A DNA stretch of 64,000 bases from positions 3,333,473 through 3,397,472 of the forward strand of contig NC_088775.1 in NCBI RefSeq assembly GCF_954871325.1. The letters are read 5' to 3'. The notes beneath the pieces are model-generated. The model had not been told where the DNA came from. It saw only the letters and a list, made by a program, of their open reading frames with translations, and ran no database searches. This DNA is from Gordionus sp. m RMFG-2023 (taxonomy: Eukaryota; Nematomorpha; Gordioida; Chordodea; Parachordodidae). This document shows, one piece after another, positions 36,098 to 46,458 of the stretch. Position numbers and translations under genes: made by a program. Within the stretch, counting starts at the first letter, position 1, and every line of letters begins with the position of its first letter.

Positions 36098-36992
36098 CAG
36101 GGGTGTCGCTAGCTTTTTAGAAAAAGGGGTGCTAAAAGGTGTTAATCTACTTTTAAAAAAGTGTCTATAATTTTTTTATATATAATCTATAAGGAACTTC
36201 GTCACCATGTACCCAATCGGTGCGGATGAATCCACTTCCTGCCTCCATCAGGGTTTATGTCTATGGAATATCTTTCAGATTTTGATTATATGCCTAAATA
36301 ATTAAGGAACTACTTTGAATATTTAAATTGTTAATTGGTTTTTTTTTTAATATGTACAATCATTTATAAATAGATGTATACCTCTTACTGAATTAAAAAT
36401 TGGTCAAGAATAGGAATCCCTTATCTTAATAAAATTGAGGTTGAAATGCATCCATTAAATTAAAAAATTTAGTTATCAAGTGAAAATATTTACTTATTGA
36501 TAGTGTTAAAGGGCTCAGTTAGCATAAAATATGGCGCAAGCCTCAAGATTTTGTTAATAAATCAAACCTTTCAACCATCTATGAGAAAAATTACCTGGCT
36601 CCAATAATATCTTTTTGCTAAAATATTGGGATAGCCGTTTTTAAAAATCGAGCCGTACATCTTTTCTTATTGAGATAACAATTAAGGAATTACCTTGAAT
36701 ATTTAAGTTGTTACGTATATTAAGTGTTTTCATTATTTTAACGTGTATGATCATGAAATAAATTTATAAAATAACAATAATTATATTTATGTAACTTTAT
36801 TTTATTTTCATATCATAATGATATGTTGAATTTTCACCATTTTATTTTTGTTTAAAGAAGGAAGTTTTAATAATAAAATGACTATAAAATTTCTTAAAAT
36901 GCTATTTAAATAAAGTTTAATTAATTTGCTTATGGGTGATAATTTAATTTTGAAAGAGGTGGTGCTTTAGCATTTAGCTAGTGGCGCCCCTG
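36098..36992. mobile_element. 895-bp hAT-type non-autonomous element (M6), host of a nested M1 copy
   Basis: The ends are CAGGGGTGTCGCTAGC and GCTAGTGGCGCCCCTG, with GGGGTGCTAAAAGG and GGTGGTGCTTTAGCA just inside. The flanks are TTTTGGAC and TTTTGAAC, an 8-bp target duplication with one mismatch, which identifies hAT-type insertion. The interior is A+T-rich and non-coding, and a family M1 MITE is inserted at 36498-36664, so M6 is the older of the two. Confidence 0.85.
36498..36664. mobile_element. hAT-type MITE, family M1, nested in M6
   Basis: GATAGTGTTAAAGGGCTCAG at the left and 'ATAGCCGTTTTTAAAAATCGAGCCGT' at the right, with the M1 centre between them. The arms are shortened. Confidence 0.7.
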
Positions 36993-37763
36993 TTTTGAAC
37001 TAAAAAGAAAAAAAAATATATTCCATATTTTGTAACTATCATTACCTTATGTCATATTCTTATAAAGTTTAAATAAAACAAAAAAAAACAGCTGCTTTTC
37101 TGAATAAAGATGTGCTCAACAAAATTAAGAATAATAGGGCTAGCTAGAACGTATTTCTAGAAATAGAAATGGTTTAATATAATATGTTTAGGTAAATAAA
37201 GTTTATGATTTAGAGGTGACAACAAATGAATAGACGAGCGGATTTGTCTGACTTTCTACTTAATTTTTCTAATATAAATCTAAAAAAATATATTAAGTCG
37301 TCAAGAGGGTAAAATGTTATATCCAATGCCTCTTCCACCTATATTATCATTCAAGTTTTTAAACCTACCTTATTCCTATTTAGATCCTTAAGTAATTATT
37401 TAACCAAATTTATAATTCCCTTAAATTAAAATTAAAATAATTTTAATAATTTTTTTAAATGTATAATTTAATGCAACTCCTTAGAAAATTCTCAGGTTTC
37501 TAATAATTGGATGGATCATTTTCGATCGATGGAATATAGCCCACGCAGATATTTAGGAGCGTCAACCGGACTGACAATCCTGTGCATTGATCATTGTGAT
37601 TGGTTTTATTTTTACTCTCTTTGTTTCAATTTCAAGCGATTAATTATATAACAATTATTAAATTTTTTATAAGATCCCTGAAATTTGAAAAGCTTACAGA
37701 AGCGTTTTGAAGATTCTGCTACCTTTATTGCTGATTTTATAAATTGTTATGATTTTTATCAAG

Positions 37764-38700
37764 TAAAAATAAATGCATAATATATTAAAAGATAACTCTA
37801 TTTTGATAATTTTTTTTATTTATAACAAATTGATTTTCAAAAATTTGATCGAATAAACAAGAGAGGGCTTAAAACAGCTTTCGCTCTGCTATACACAGGT
37901 TAATTGGCTCAGAAAATGGGAGAATATTATATTTAAATAAATAAAAATTTTAATTGTGGGAATTTATTGAAAATATTTTGAAAATGATTTTAAAAACTTA
38001 TTAGATCATCTTTCCAAGCATCTTTATTCAAATTCTCACCGATTTATTTTATAGAATTTAATTTGAATTCATATATTTACCATCATATGTTTTTTAACCT
38101 CTAATTAGTTATTAATTTAAAAAATTAATCATAAATAAAAATTCTATATAAAGCAAAACTTGCTGAAAAAATAAAATGGAAAAATTGCTAATAAGTATCA
38201 TAACTTATAAGTAGTGTTGTTAAACGGCTAAAAATAAATGCATAATATATTAAAAGATAACTCTATTTTGATAATTTTTTTTATTTATAACAAATTGATT
38301 TTCAAAAATTTGATCGAATAAACAAGAGAGGGCTTAAAACAGCTTTCGCTCTGCTATACACAGGTTAATTGGCTCAGAAAATGGGAGAATATTATATTTA
38401 AATAAATAAAAATTTTAATTGTGGGAATTTATTGAAAATATTTTGAAAATGATTTTAAAAACTTATTAGATCATCTTTCCAAGCATCTTTATTCAAATTC
38501 TCACCGATTTATTTTATCTTTATCAGAATTTAATTTGAATTCATATATTTACCATCATATGTTTTTTAACCTCTAATTAGTTATTAATTTAAAAAATTAA
38601 TCATAAATAAAAATTCTATATAAAGCAAAACTTGCTGAAAAAATAAAATGGAAAAATTGCTAATAAGTATCATAACTTATAAGTAGTGTTGTTAAACGGC
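37764..38700. repeat. 465-bp tandem duplication whose break lies inside a MITE end
   Basis: 37764-38228 is repeated at 38229-38700 almost base for base. The only clear difference is a 7-base insertion (CTTTATC region near 38517) in the second copy. Each copy ends with the target site CTTATAAG plus the first 17 bases of an M1 MITE (TAGTGTTGTTAAACGGC). The duplication therefore happened after the MITE inserted, and the first copy keeps only a stub of it. The near-identity implies a recent event. Confidence 0.95.
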
Positions 38701-38888
38701 TCGTTTTGAGCCGATTTTTAAAAACGGCTAACTCAATATTTTAGCCAGAAAAATATTGCTTAAACCTTGAGGTTTCGTTTATAGATATCTAAACCTTTGT
38801 TCCTTCTACAAACAAAATCTTCAGGCTTAATTGTATTCTGAATGAAATATTGAGTTAGCCGTTTTTAAACAGCCGTTTAACAACACTA
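38684..38888. mobile_element. hAT-type MITE, family M1 (well-preserved copy)
   Basis: Starts TAGTGTTGTTAAACGGCTCG and ends GCCGTTTAACAACACTA. It is flanked on both sides by CTTATAAG, a perfect 8-bp target duplication (38676-38683 and 38889-38896). Length 205 bp. Confidence 0.95.
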
Positions 38889-38896
38889 CTTATAAG

Positions 38897-40100
38897 GTAT
38901 ATTTTTAATGTAAAAAATAAAAAAAACTGGAAAAAATTAAAAAATTATTTATTCAATCAATATTGAATAATTGAAAAATAGATTTTACACAAATGCTTAA
39001 TGAATACTATTTAATATCTCGAAAACTATAAAATAAAAATACATTGATATTTGCAGAGATATAGTTTATTAAGAAAAAGGAAGGTTCTAAAAAACAGTGG
39101 GGAAATATTAACGCATTCATATGATAACAATTTTAAGTCTTCTAGTATATTACGATGCCCCAGTCAGTTACAGTATATCAATCAAGGGTTAAAGATTTAA
39201 ATATAAATATTTCGAGCTTTAATCTGTTTTTATGGTTACATCATAAAAGATTTTTACATATACAATCATAGAAGTTACTCAAAAAAACTTTTACAATTTT
39301 TTATTGAAATTCTGTTAATTGGATTATGACTAATTCTTAATCAAATCATTTTATTAAAGTTTCTACAAAATATATTAAAAAATAACCACAAAATTGTTTA
39401 ATATACTTCAGCACTTATTATGTTTCCAAATTTTTAAAACATCCTTCTTTCTCATAGTCCAATAATAAAAATTGGGCACAAATCTAACCTATTTTTAGCA
39501 TTTTATAGGGTATATGTTTAAAAAAAATCAGATTTCGAATCTGCATATTGAATATTAACAATAAATTTAAAAAATTTGGGTTGGACCAAAAAAAATAGGT
39601 TATATGCAGGGCTCTATCATCTATATATTCTTTTTTAAGCGTAATATTAATTCTCTACCCATTTTTAATGAATTCATTAAAAATTACTTATACAAATTTA
39701 AAATAAATCTAATTATTATATAAAAAATTACATGTAAACAATTTAAAAATAACATATTAACTCTATTAAATAATATATCTAAAAAAAATTACATAACATA
39801 ATGAGAATTTTTATAGTGATGGGAGGTAGGTCTTCTACTAGCTATGGCCCTACGTTAGTACCTAGCTAATGATGCATCTAAAATTTTGTTTTCATGTAAG
39901 GGGTTTGATTTTATATAGAAATAATTGTGTGTACATGTATTATCGTAATTATAATTTAACAAATGAAATTAGATTAGTTGCTGTTTATCAAATTGTAGCA
40001 CATGTATAAATTTTCGTAATGTAAATCAATTAGTCGACTCAGCTGTTTCCGAGACACGCATTTAGTAAATCCTAAAATTTTTATTTTTATAAGATTATCT
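38897..40100. other. Intergenic DNA upstream of METTL18
   Basis: A+T-rich. No gene was recognised, and no Met/His-rich exon that might belong to the downstream copper transporter was found. Promoter elements could not be assigned. Confidence 0.4.
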
Positions 40101-40107
40101 CATTTCC

Positions 40108-40965
40108 ATGTCTTTTAAGTTTAATTTTATAAATAATGGGAAAGGAGAAGAAGAAATTATTAAAAATAATATAAAGAATGATAAAAGGATGAATGATATT
40201 TTAACTGGTATTATAAAAATGTATGGGCCCTTTGATGAAAATATTTTAAAATCATCATTATACCATATTAATAATCTAAGATATCTAACTAATTCATACA
40301 AATTTGATACTCTTCCACAACAATCTGATTTAGTACCAAATGAATATGAGGGTGGCTTTAAAATTTGGGAATGTACTGAAGATTTATTAATTTATAGTGG
40401 AAAACTTGATTTTAAAAATAAATCAGTTCTTGATTTGGGTTGTGGGTCTGGCCTTTTGGGTATAAATGCTTTAATGGAAGGTGCCAAAAATATATGCTTT
40501 CAAGATTTCAATCATGATGTTATGTTAAATTTTACAATTCCTAATGTTTGGATTAATTTCTTTAATCTTTACAATAATGTTGATTTTGCAAATCCAGATT
40601 TTATTTTGAATGAAATGAATGATAGATGTAATTTTGTTTATGGTGATTGGGGCCAAATTATCCATATGGATTTAATCCCAATGAAATATGATTATATACT
40701 GACATCTGAAACAATTTATAATCTTGACAATTTTACCAAATTACATGACATGTTTAAACATTATATTAAGAGCGATGGAAAAATTTACATAGCAGCTAAA
40801 TCCCATTATTTTGGTGTTGGTGGGAGTGTTCATTTATTCCTGAAAATGCTCACAGAATTTAAATTAAACAAGAAAAACAATTTTATATATAATATTTGTT
40901 ATAATAATGATGAAGGCATAGTTCCCAGACAAATAATTGAATTGTCAATCCCCTCTATCGAATAA
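40108..40965 (+). CDS. METTL18: Histidine protein methyltransferase 1 homologue (METTL18-like)
   Basis: The 285-residue single-exon product is a seven-beta-strand SAM-dependent methyltransferase. It begins MSFKFNF, like the conserved extreme N-terminus of the family. SDLVPNEYEGGFKIWECTED (about residues 74-93) is the family hallmark, followed by SAM motif I VLDLGCGSGLLGI (about 108-120), 'FQDFNHDVMLNFTIPNVWIN', 'YDYILTSETIYN' and AAKSHYFGVGGSVHLFLK. METTL18/Hpm1 methylates a histidine of ribosomal protein uL3; that activity is known for the family and inferred here. Length is shorter than the human protein because the variable N-terminal linker is reduced. AATAAA overlaps the stop codon (40961-40966). 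The next gene starts 94 bp downstream on the same strand. Confidence 0.95.
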   Translation: MSFKFNFINNGKGEEEIIKNNIKNDKRMNDILTGIIKMYGPFDENILKSSLYHINNLRYLTNSYKFDTLPQQSDLVPNEYEGGFKIWECTEDLLIYSGKLDFKNKSVLDLGCGSGLLGINALMEGAKNICFQDFNHDVMLNFTIPNVWINFFNLYNNVDFANPDFILNEMNDRCNFVYGDWGQIIHMDLIPMKYDYILTSETIYNLDNFTKLHDMFKHYIKSDGKIYIAAKSHYFGVGGSVHLFLKMLTEFKLNKKNNFIYNICYNNDEGIVPRQIIELSIPSIE

Positions 40966-40970
40966 ATAAA
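40961..40970 (+). terminator. Polyadenylation signals overlapping the METTL18 stop
   Basis: AATAAATAAA gives two overlapping AATAAA hexamers, the first including the TAA stop. A working signal here would give an extremely short 3' UTR, in keeping with the 94-bp gap to the next gene. Confidence 0.45.
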
Positions 40971-41059
40971 TATACTAAATACATATTTTAATATTAAAAA
41001 CTCATTATTTTGTTGTCTAATTAAAATACTATTTAATATTCTTACCAAATACAAGCATT

Positions 41060-43181
41060 ATGATGAAAGATTATTTTCATTTTGGAATCAATGATCGAAT
41101 ACTTTTTGAAAATTGGAAGTCACAAAACATTGCAGGTATTAAACTGTTTTAATTATTAAATAAATGTTAAATAACATTAAATTCTGATCCTTTCAAAAAA
41201 AATGGAATTGCAATCTAGGATTAAAATCTTTTTCTAAAAGGATTTTTATCCCAATACTTTTCGATTATAATAGACAAAACAATTTTTTTTTAATATTCAT
41301 TAATTTGTAGCTTCAAATGTAATTTTGTTAGTTCCAGTGTTGCAAAATTTTTTAATTTAGGCCAATTTTCAAAAATGACAATATTTCCTAAGTCTCGAGA
41401 TTTCCTCCAAACACTTGAGCAAAATCTTCAGATTTGCGTGATATATTTCTGAATAAAATACTGAATTAGCCATTTAAAAAATCAGCACAAATGGAGCAAA
41501 TTTTGTATTTCTACCTTCCAATGGACTTTTAAATTGTGGAATAAATTATTTAATAAGAATTTAATTTTAAAATATATATATTTTTATGTATAACTAAAAT
41601 AAAAAATTTTTAAGGATCAAAAAATTAAGCATTAATAAAAGGATCTTGATTCTCATTTTTTTAAAGGATCGTAATTTGCCAAAATTAGGATTCCCTGGAA
41701 TTATCAATGTAAGGATCATGATCATTTAGCCCAAATAAAACTGATAGCACTTTTTTAGAGTTGATATTAATATTATAGATGCTAACATAATTTAAATAAA
41801 AATAATTCTTAGATTAATGTTGTTAAATGACCCATTTTCAGAAACTGTCCTATTTTTATAATCTTGAGATTTGGTATGCAATCTATGAGTAAAATCTCCA
41901 GCTTACATAATATTATTTTGGCTAAGATGTTAATTAGCCCATTTTTTTTAAATCGACCTAAATTGGGTCATTTAGCAACACTATCATAGCTTAATATAAA
42001 CTTTAAAGAATAATTATAATATTTTGGTATCAACCACTGGTGTCAAATTTAAAGTATTGGCTGATACTATTCTCTGCATGCATGAACCAATCTTATTTCA
42101 ACTTGTCTGAGTGTGGATTTGTTCAGGGCTAAGACAAATATTTTCTTGGACTCACTCTCCTGACCTTGATTTTTACAATTTATCTCCGATAAAGGCTTGG
42201 ATCTCAATATAATTTAAAATTATTTTGTTTTTCTTATTGGGGGAATTTTATATTTAAGAATAAATATCAAATTGTTTATTGCCCCACTTATGATTATTGT
42301 TAGTTACCTTGAAATATACTTTTTTAAAAGACCAGTAAAAGAAATTATTTTGGTTTGGACTTAAATTTAAAAAAAAATGCCATTAATTAAATTGGTTGGA
42401 CAGTAATCTTTTTAGAATCTCAGAACTCAAAAATAGGTTCTATGCAGAGCTCTAGCTGATACCAATATTGACCAATGATTATTGGCATCTCTCTGATATT
42501 TATGTAATATAAATTATTATTGTTAGAATTCCTTGGATCCTGCTTTGCGGTTTTAATATTAGCAATCTTCCACGAATTTCTGAGATATTTAAGGATCAGG
42601 TTAACATCCCAATACCGTTTACGTTGCACCAACAAAAATTGTAATTGCTGCTTTAAGAAAAACAACCAGACCTATTACCCAAATATCATATCTGATGATT
42701 CATCTCAACATTTAACCCCCGCTCAATTTGAAAGCAAAACCACCAACCAACCTGCAAATAATGACCCTCAGATATGTTCACAGTAAGTTTCTTGAAATTT
42801 ATAAAATATCTTTAAAAAATGAAGATTTTATTTGTTAAACTCCATTTTAAAATAAAATTTTTTTTAACCAAAAGTCCAAATATTCTGAAGTCGAATCTGC
42901 CCCCCTGGTCCTTTAAACCAATCCTGACTGCCCTATTTGCTCTTCACACCACTATCAGCTTTTTATTAATGTTGATATTCATGACTTACAACCTTTATCT
43001 TTGTGGAGCGACAATCATTGGATTATCAGTAGGACATTGGGTCTTCTTTTTAGCATCCATCCCTCAATCCTCCTTATCAACTAGTGGTAGAGATGGTGCT
43101 GGTCAAGGAGCTCTCGGAAATTTGCTGAACAATGACGAGATGGATAGACAGGAGATGAGTGGACAGACATGCTGTCAGTGA
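41060..43181 (+). CDS. Ctr-family copper transporter, compact paralogue (Ctr-a), 3 exons
   Basis: Exons are 41060-41135, 42527-42782 and 42875-43181, in phase, with introns G|GTATTA..TGTTAG| and CA|GTAAGT..CAAAAG|, giving 212 residues. Ctr proteins form trimeric Cu(I) channels in the plasma or organelle membrane. Exon 1 encodes MMKDYFHFG, then ILFENWK, the conserved pre-membrane motif. TM1 is about 27-47 (FLGSCFAVLILAIFHEFLRY). A Cys/Gln/Asn-rich cytosolic loop with KNCNCCFKK follows. TM2 carries the copper-binding MxxxM as MLIFM (143-147) with TYNLYLC. TM3 has GxxxG (G160-G164). The C-terminus ends TCCQ instead of the usual HCH. The extracellular Met/His-rich domain is nearly absent; an upstream exon cannot be excluded, since AG precedes the ATG by four bases. 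Intron 1 holds two M1 MITE copies. Confidence 0.92.
41337..41490. mobile_element. hAT-type MITE, family M1 (degenerate, in Ctr-a intron 1)
   Basis: 'CCAGTGTTGCAAAATTTTTT' at the left and CATTTAAAAAATC at the right, with CTCGAGATTT and AAAATCTTCAGATTTGCGTG in the centre, identify an old M1 copy. Confidence 0.55.
41815..41983. mobile_element. hAT-type MITE, family M1 (in Ctr-a intron 1)
   Basis: Begins TAATGTTGTTAAATGACCC and ends GGGTCATTTAGCAACACTA. Flanks TCTTAGAT and TCATAGCT agree at six of eight positions, consistent with an old 8-bp target duplication. Confidence 0.8.
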
Positions 43182-43370
43182 TACCAACTAACAAAATGAT
43201 AGAAAATATTTAAAAACATACACATATTTTTTTTTGTTACATATCCTTCCACTTCCTTGAATTTAATTACATGTTTTATTTTATACCCAAGGAGGCTTAT
43301 TTAAGAAAATTTAATATTGTAATTTTCACCTTAGTGCTAGCCACATATATTAAAAATATTTTTATTACTT

Positions 43371-43376
43371 AATAAA
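43371..43376 (+). terminator. Polyadenylation signal of Ctr-a
   Basis: AATAAA about 190 bases after the Ctr-a stop. Confidence 0.5.
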
Positions 43377-43379
43377 ACT

Positions 43380-45050
43380 ATGCATTTTAAAAAATTAATA
43401 AAATCAAAATATACCTTAATTTTTATTCTCCCATTTTGATGGATATAATATTTTAATTGGACTTATAGACATCACATTTACATTATAGTATCTACAGAAT
43501 CTTAAAAAAATATATATAAATTTTTGAATTTTTTTTATACAGTTTTTATTTATATATTAGTTAATTGTATTATCTATCTATATGATCATGTTCTCATAGC
43601 TAATATAATATGAAATATATCTCAATAAATCTTGATTGATCATTTTGCACACATAGGCAATCATAAATGTAAACCTATATTAGTATATATATTTTTTTTC
43701 ACTTTTATTGCTTACATAATTTTGATAATAAAATTTTATTTTGCCCATTTATGTCAAAAAGTAGAGAAAGTGATCAAACCTTATATTTTTCCTACTCACG
43801 ATACTTGACTAAAAAAGTAAGAAATATATTTGGGTAGTAGCTGAAAATGGATTTTGGGCGTCGAATAAAATCAGCAAAAAGCATTGCGCTAGGTGTTATT
43901 TTATTATTTGTCTTCCTCAAAATCGAGTTTTTTTTTAAATTTTAAATGGCGATTTTCTCAAAAAAAACAAAATTTCCGAAAGTGCTTACATTTTGTATAC
44001 GTTTAATCATGGATAGATAATCCGATTTTTATTAGACTCGCGTAGATTGCCCCCCCCCCACTACCCATCCCATTGGTGTTTTTAAAAAGATTTTTGATTT
44101 GGCGCAAAATTATTATCCCTGGGGGTATTGATAATTTTTTTTAGTCACACCATAAAAATATTTTTGCCCGGGAATTTGGGGCTACGCTGGACATGATTAT
44201 AGTGTGTTCCCTGCAATACCCACCTCTGATCTCCATTGTCTATTCGGCTGGCGTCTGTTTTGTGGGCTCTTGTAACATCTCTCCCTATCTGTGTTCTGCT
44301 TCTTCTCTTGCTGCTTTTAACAATTTCCGGGACTCCTCGGAACCATCTATTTCTTTTGAAATTAAATTGTCCATAGATTTTAACAGCAATATCTCTTAAA
44401 ATTATTAAAAATATATTTGGAGGTAAATGAGCCCCTTATTCGTTAGGTAAAATAAAAACATTATTCGATTTGAAAATTAAATTAATCATTAAAAATTCGG
44501 AAGGTGATTTATAAGGTTTGAATAAGGTCAAAAAAAATTAGATAAAAGTTCCGCAAGGAACATGTTAAATAGTTATGAATAATGGATAGAAAAATTATTC
44601 GACTAAGAATATTTTTTCCCCCTCGAATCGAATTATTTTGTTTTAAGTATAATAGTGTGCATGCGCACATGAAACGTCTAAATTTAAAACAAAAAATGCT
44701 GTCAATTTAAACGAATGCATTTAAAATGCATTATCTGCGTTTTAAAAAGTTGCGTTGAAACGTTCAATTTGTGCGCACTATAAACCTATAAAAAATAAGA
44801 TAATCGAATGGATGATGGACCAAAGAAAAAAATAAATTTTGATTTTTTTCATGGAATCACGAAAAAATGTTTTCGGAGTTTGCGTAGAACTATAATGACG
44901 AAATGAAGCGTAAGAAAGTTTTTCACGAAAAAATTTTGCCGTTTGGTGATTTTCCGAAGAAGTGTGGGTCATAACGTTATAAAAGGTAGCCAAGGTATAG
45001 AGTAAAAAAAAATGGACATTTAAATGACGACCTAAAATTTAAACATATCT
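43380..45050. other. Gap between the convergent copper transporter genes, part 1
   Basis: No gene could be assigned. 44165-44400 is clearly richer in GC. On the minus strand part of it reads MDNLISKEIDGSEESRKLL, then KAAREEAEHR before a stop, which could be a decayed exon or element. A 10-base poly-C run lies at 44050-44059. Confidence 0.35.
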
Positions 45051-45056
45051 ATATAT

Positions 45057-45213
45057 CAGAGACCTGCAGAGGTGCCATTTACACGACCCGGCCCGGATTT
45101 TTTTTTCAAAAAACTTTTTCAGCCCTACCCGGTTATATATTTTCGGGATCGGACTGGCTTTTATTAAAAAAATTTCAGCGGACCGGGCTTAGGGCCAATT
45201 CTGCAGGTTTCTG
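45057..45213. mobile_element. hAT-like MITE, family M2 (well-preserved copy)
   Basis: Ends CAGAGACCTGCAGAGG and TTCTGCAGGTTTCTG are inverted copies. The interior has ACCCGGCCCGG and GACCGGGCTTAGGG flanking an A/T core. The flanks are CTATATAT and ATATATAT, compatible with an 8-bp duplication but low-complexity. Confidence 0.7.
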
Positions 45214-45244
<31 letters not shown>

Positions 45245-46410
45245 TATACCAAAATATTTTGTCACATCCCCGCCCTTCTATCCTCTCATGATTGATAGAA
45301 AAATAAGGTGTTTGAAAATGAACTAACACAAATTTGTAAAAAAAAAATAAAAAATAGTATTAGGACACAGTACAAAAAACTAAATTCAATTTTTTTGTGT
45401 ACTTACCCTACTTTATTATTATTTTTGTTTAAATTATGTAATTTATATTCGGGAGAGAAAAAAATTTATTTATATATATCCTCTAGGCAAATAGGAAAAT
45501 AAAAAAAAATTATAGTTTCATCAATCAATTTATTAATTCGTCGTACGCGTATCAAAATAAAATTCTCGAAAAGAACATAAACGAGGGAAGTGCCTTTTCC
45601 GTATCACGTGATCGCGTTAAAAAAGTTTTCCTCTAATTTGATTAAATGTACACAAAAACAAAATATTTTTTTATTTTTGGCCCATAGCAAAATGAAATAA
45701 AAATAAATATAATATATGTAATATAAAAAGAAAGACTTTGATTTCGAGTGCATTTTTCTTAGAAAAAAAAATTAATAATAATTTTATTTTTTGCGAAATC
45801 CAAAAAAATAAATGTTTTAATTAATAATATATATATAATTGCTATATTCGCTTTAAAAAAAATTTTTTTTTTTCGCATTTTGCTAAAAAATTATATTTTG
45901 GACAGATATTTTTTTCAATCGCATTATCATAAACAATAAAAAGTATAAGTAAGCAATTAGAGAGAATGTCGCAAAAGTTTATTTCGCGACAAACTCATTT
46001 CCGGTCATAAAGGATGACGTGGCCTTCAATAAGGAAAATTAGTAGGGGATTTATAAGGAAAGCAATATTTTTTTTTAAAAAAAATATATAATAATTATAA
46101 AGTATTTTAATTAAAATAAATATTTTTTATTGTAAAATGTTTCAATAAAATATTTATATTTGAAACAATTTTTTTTTTCTAACAAATAATTAATTTATTG
46201 TTAAATTATTTATAAAAATTTATAAGCGAAAATTTATAACATCAAAAGTATTTTTAAATTTTTGAGTTTTTCTTTTAAAACTAAAATATTGCCCCCTCAA
46301 ATCTGACTCGATATTTTGGAAAGTATATAAAATGGCGGAAATTATCCAAAAATCATAAGAAAAAAAAAACAAGGACTTATAATAAATGGAAGGTGGGGTG
46401 GGGATTGTTA
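45214..46410. other. Gap between the convergent copper transporter genes, part 2
   Basis: Very A+T-rich DNA with an (AT) run at 45220-45246 and long A and T tracts. Nothing else was recognised. Confidence 0.4.
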
Positions 46411-46414
46411 TACA

Positions 46415-46420
46415 TTTATT
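46415..46420 (-). terminator. Polyadenylation signal of Ctr-b
   Basis: AATAAA on the minus strand, about 40 bases after the Ctr-b stop. Confidence 0.55.
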
Positions 46421-46458
46421 CTTGTGTAAATATAAAAGCGGGGGGATAGAGCTGTCAA

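Noticed and set aside
43380-45050. A further exon linking Ctr-a to downstream sequence
   Set aside because: The Ctr-a frame ends cleanly and is followed by AATAAA; no in-phase acceptor with Ctr-like text was seen.
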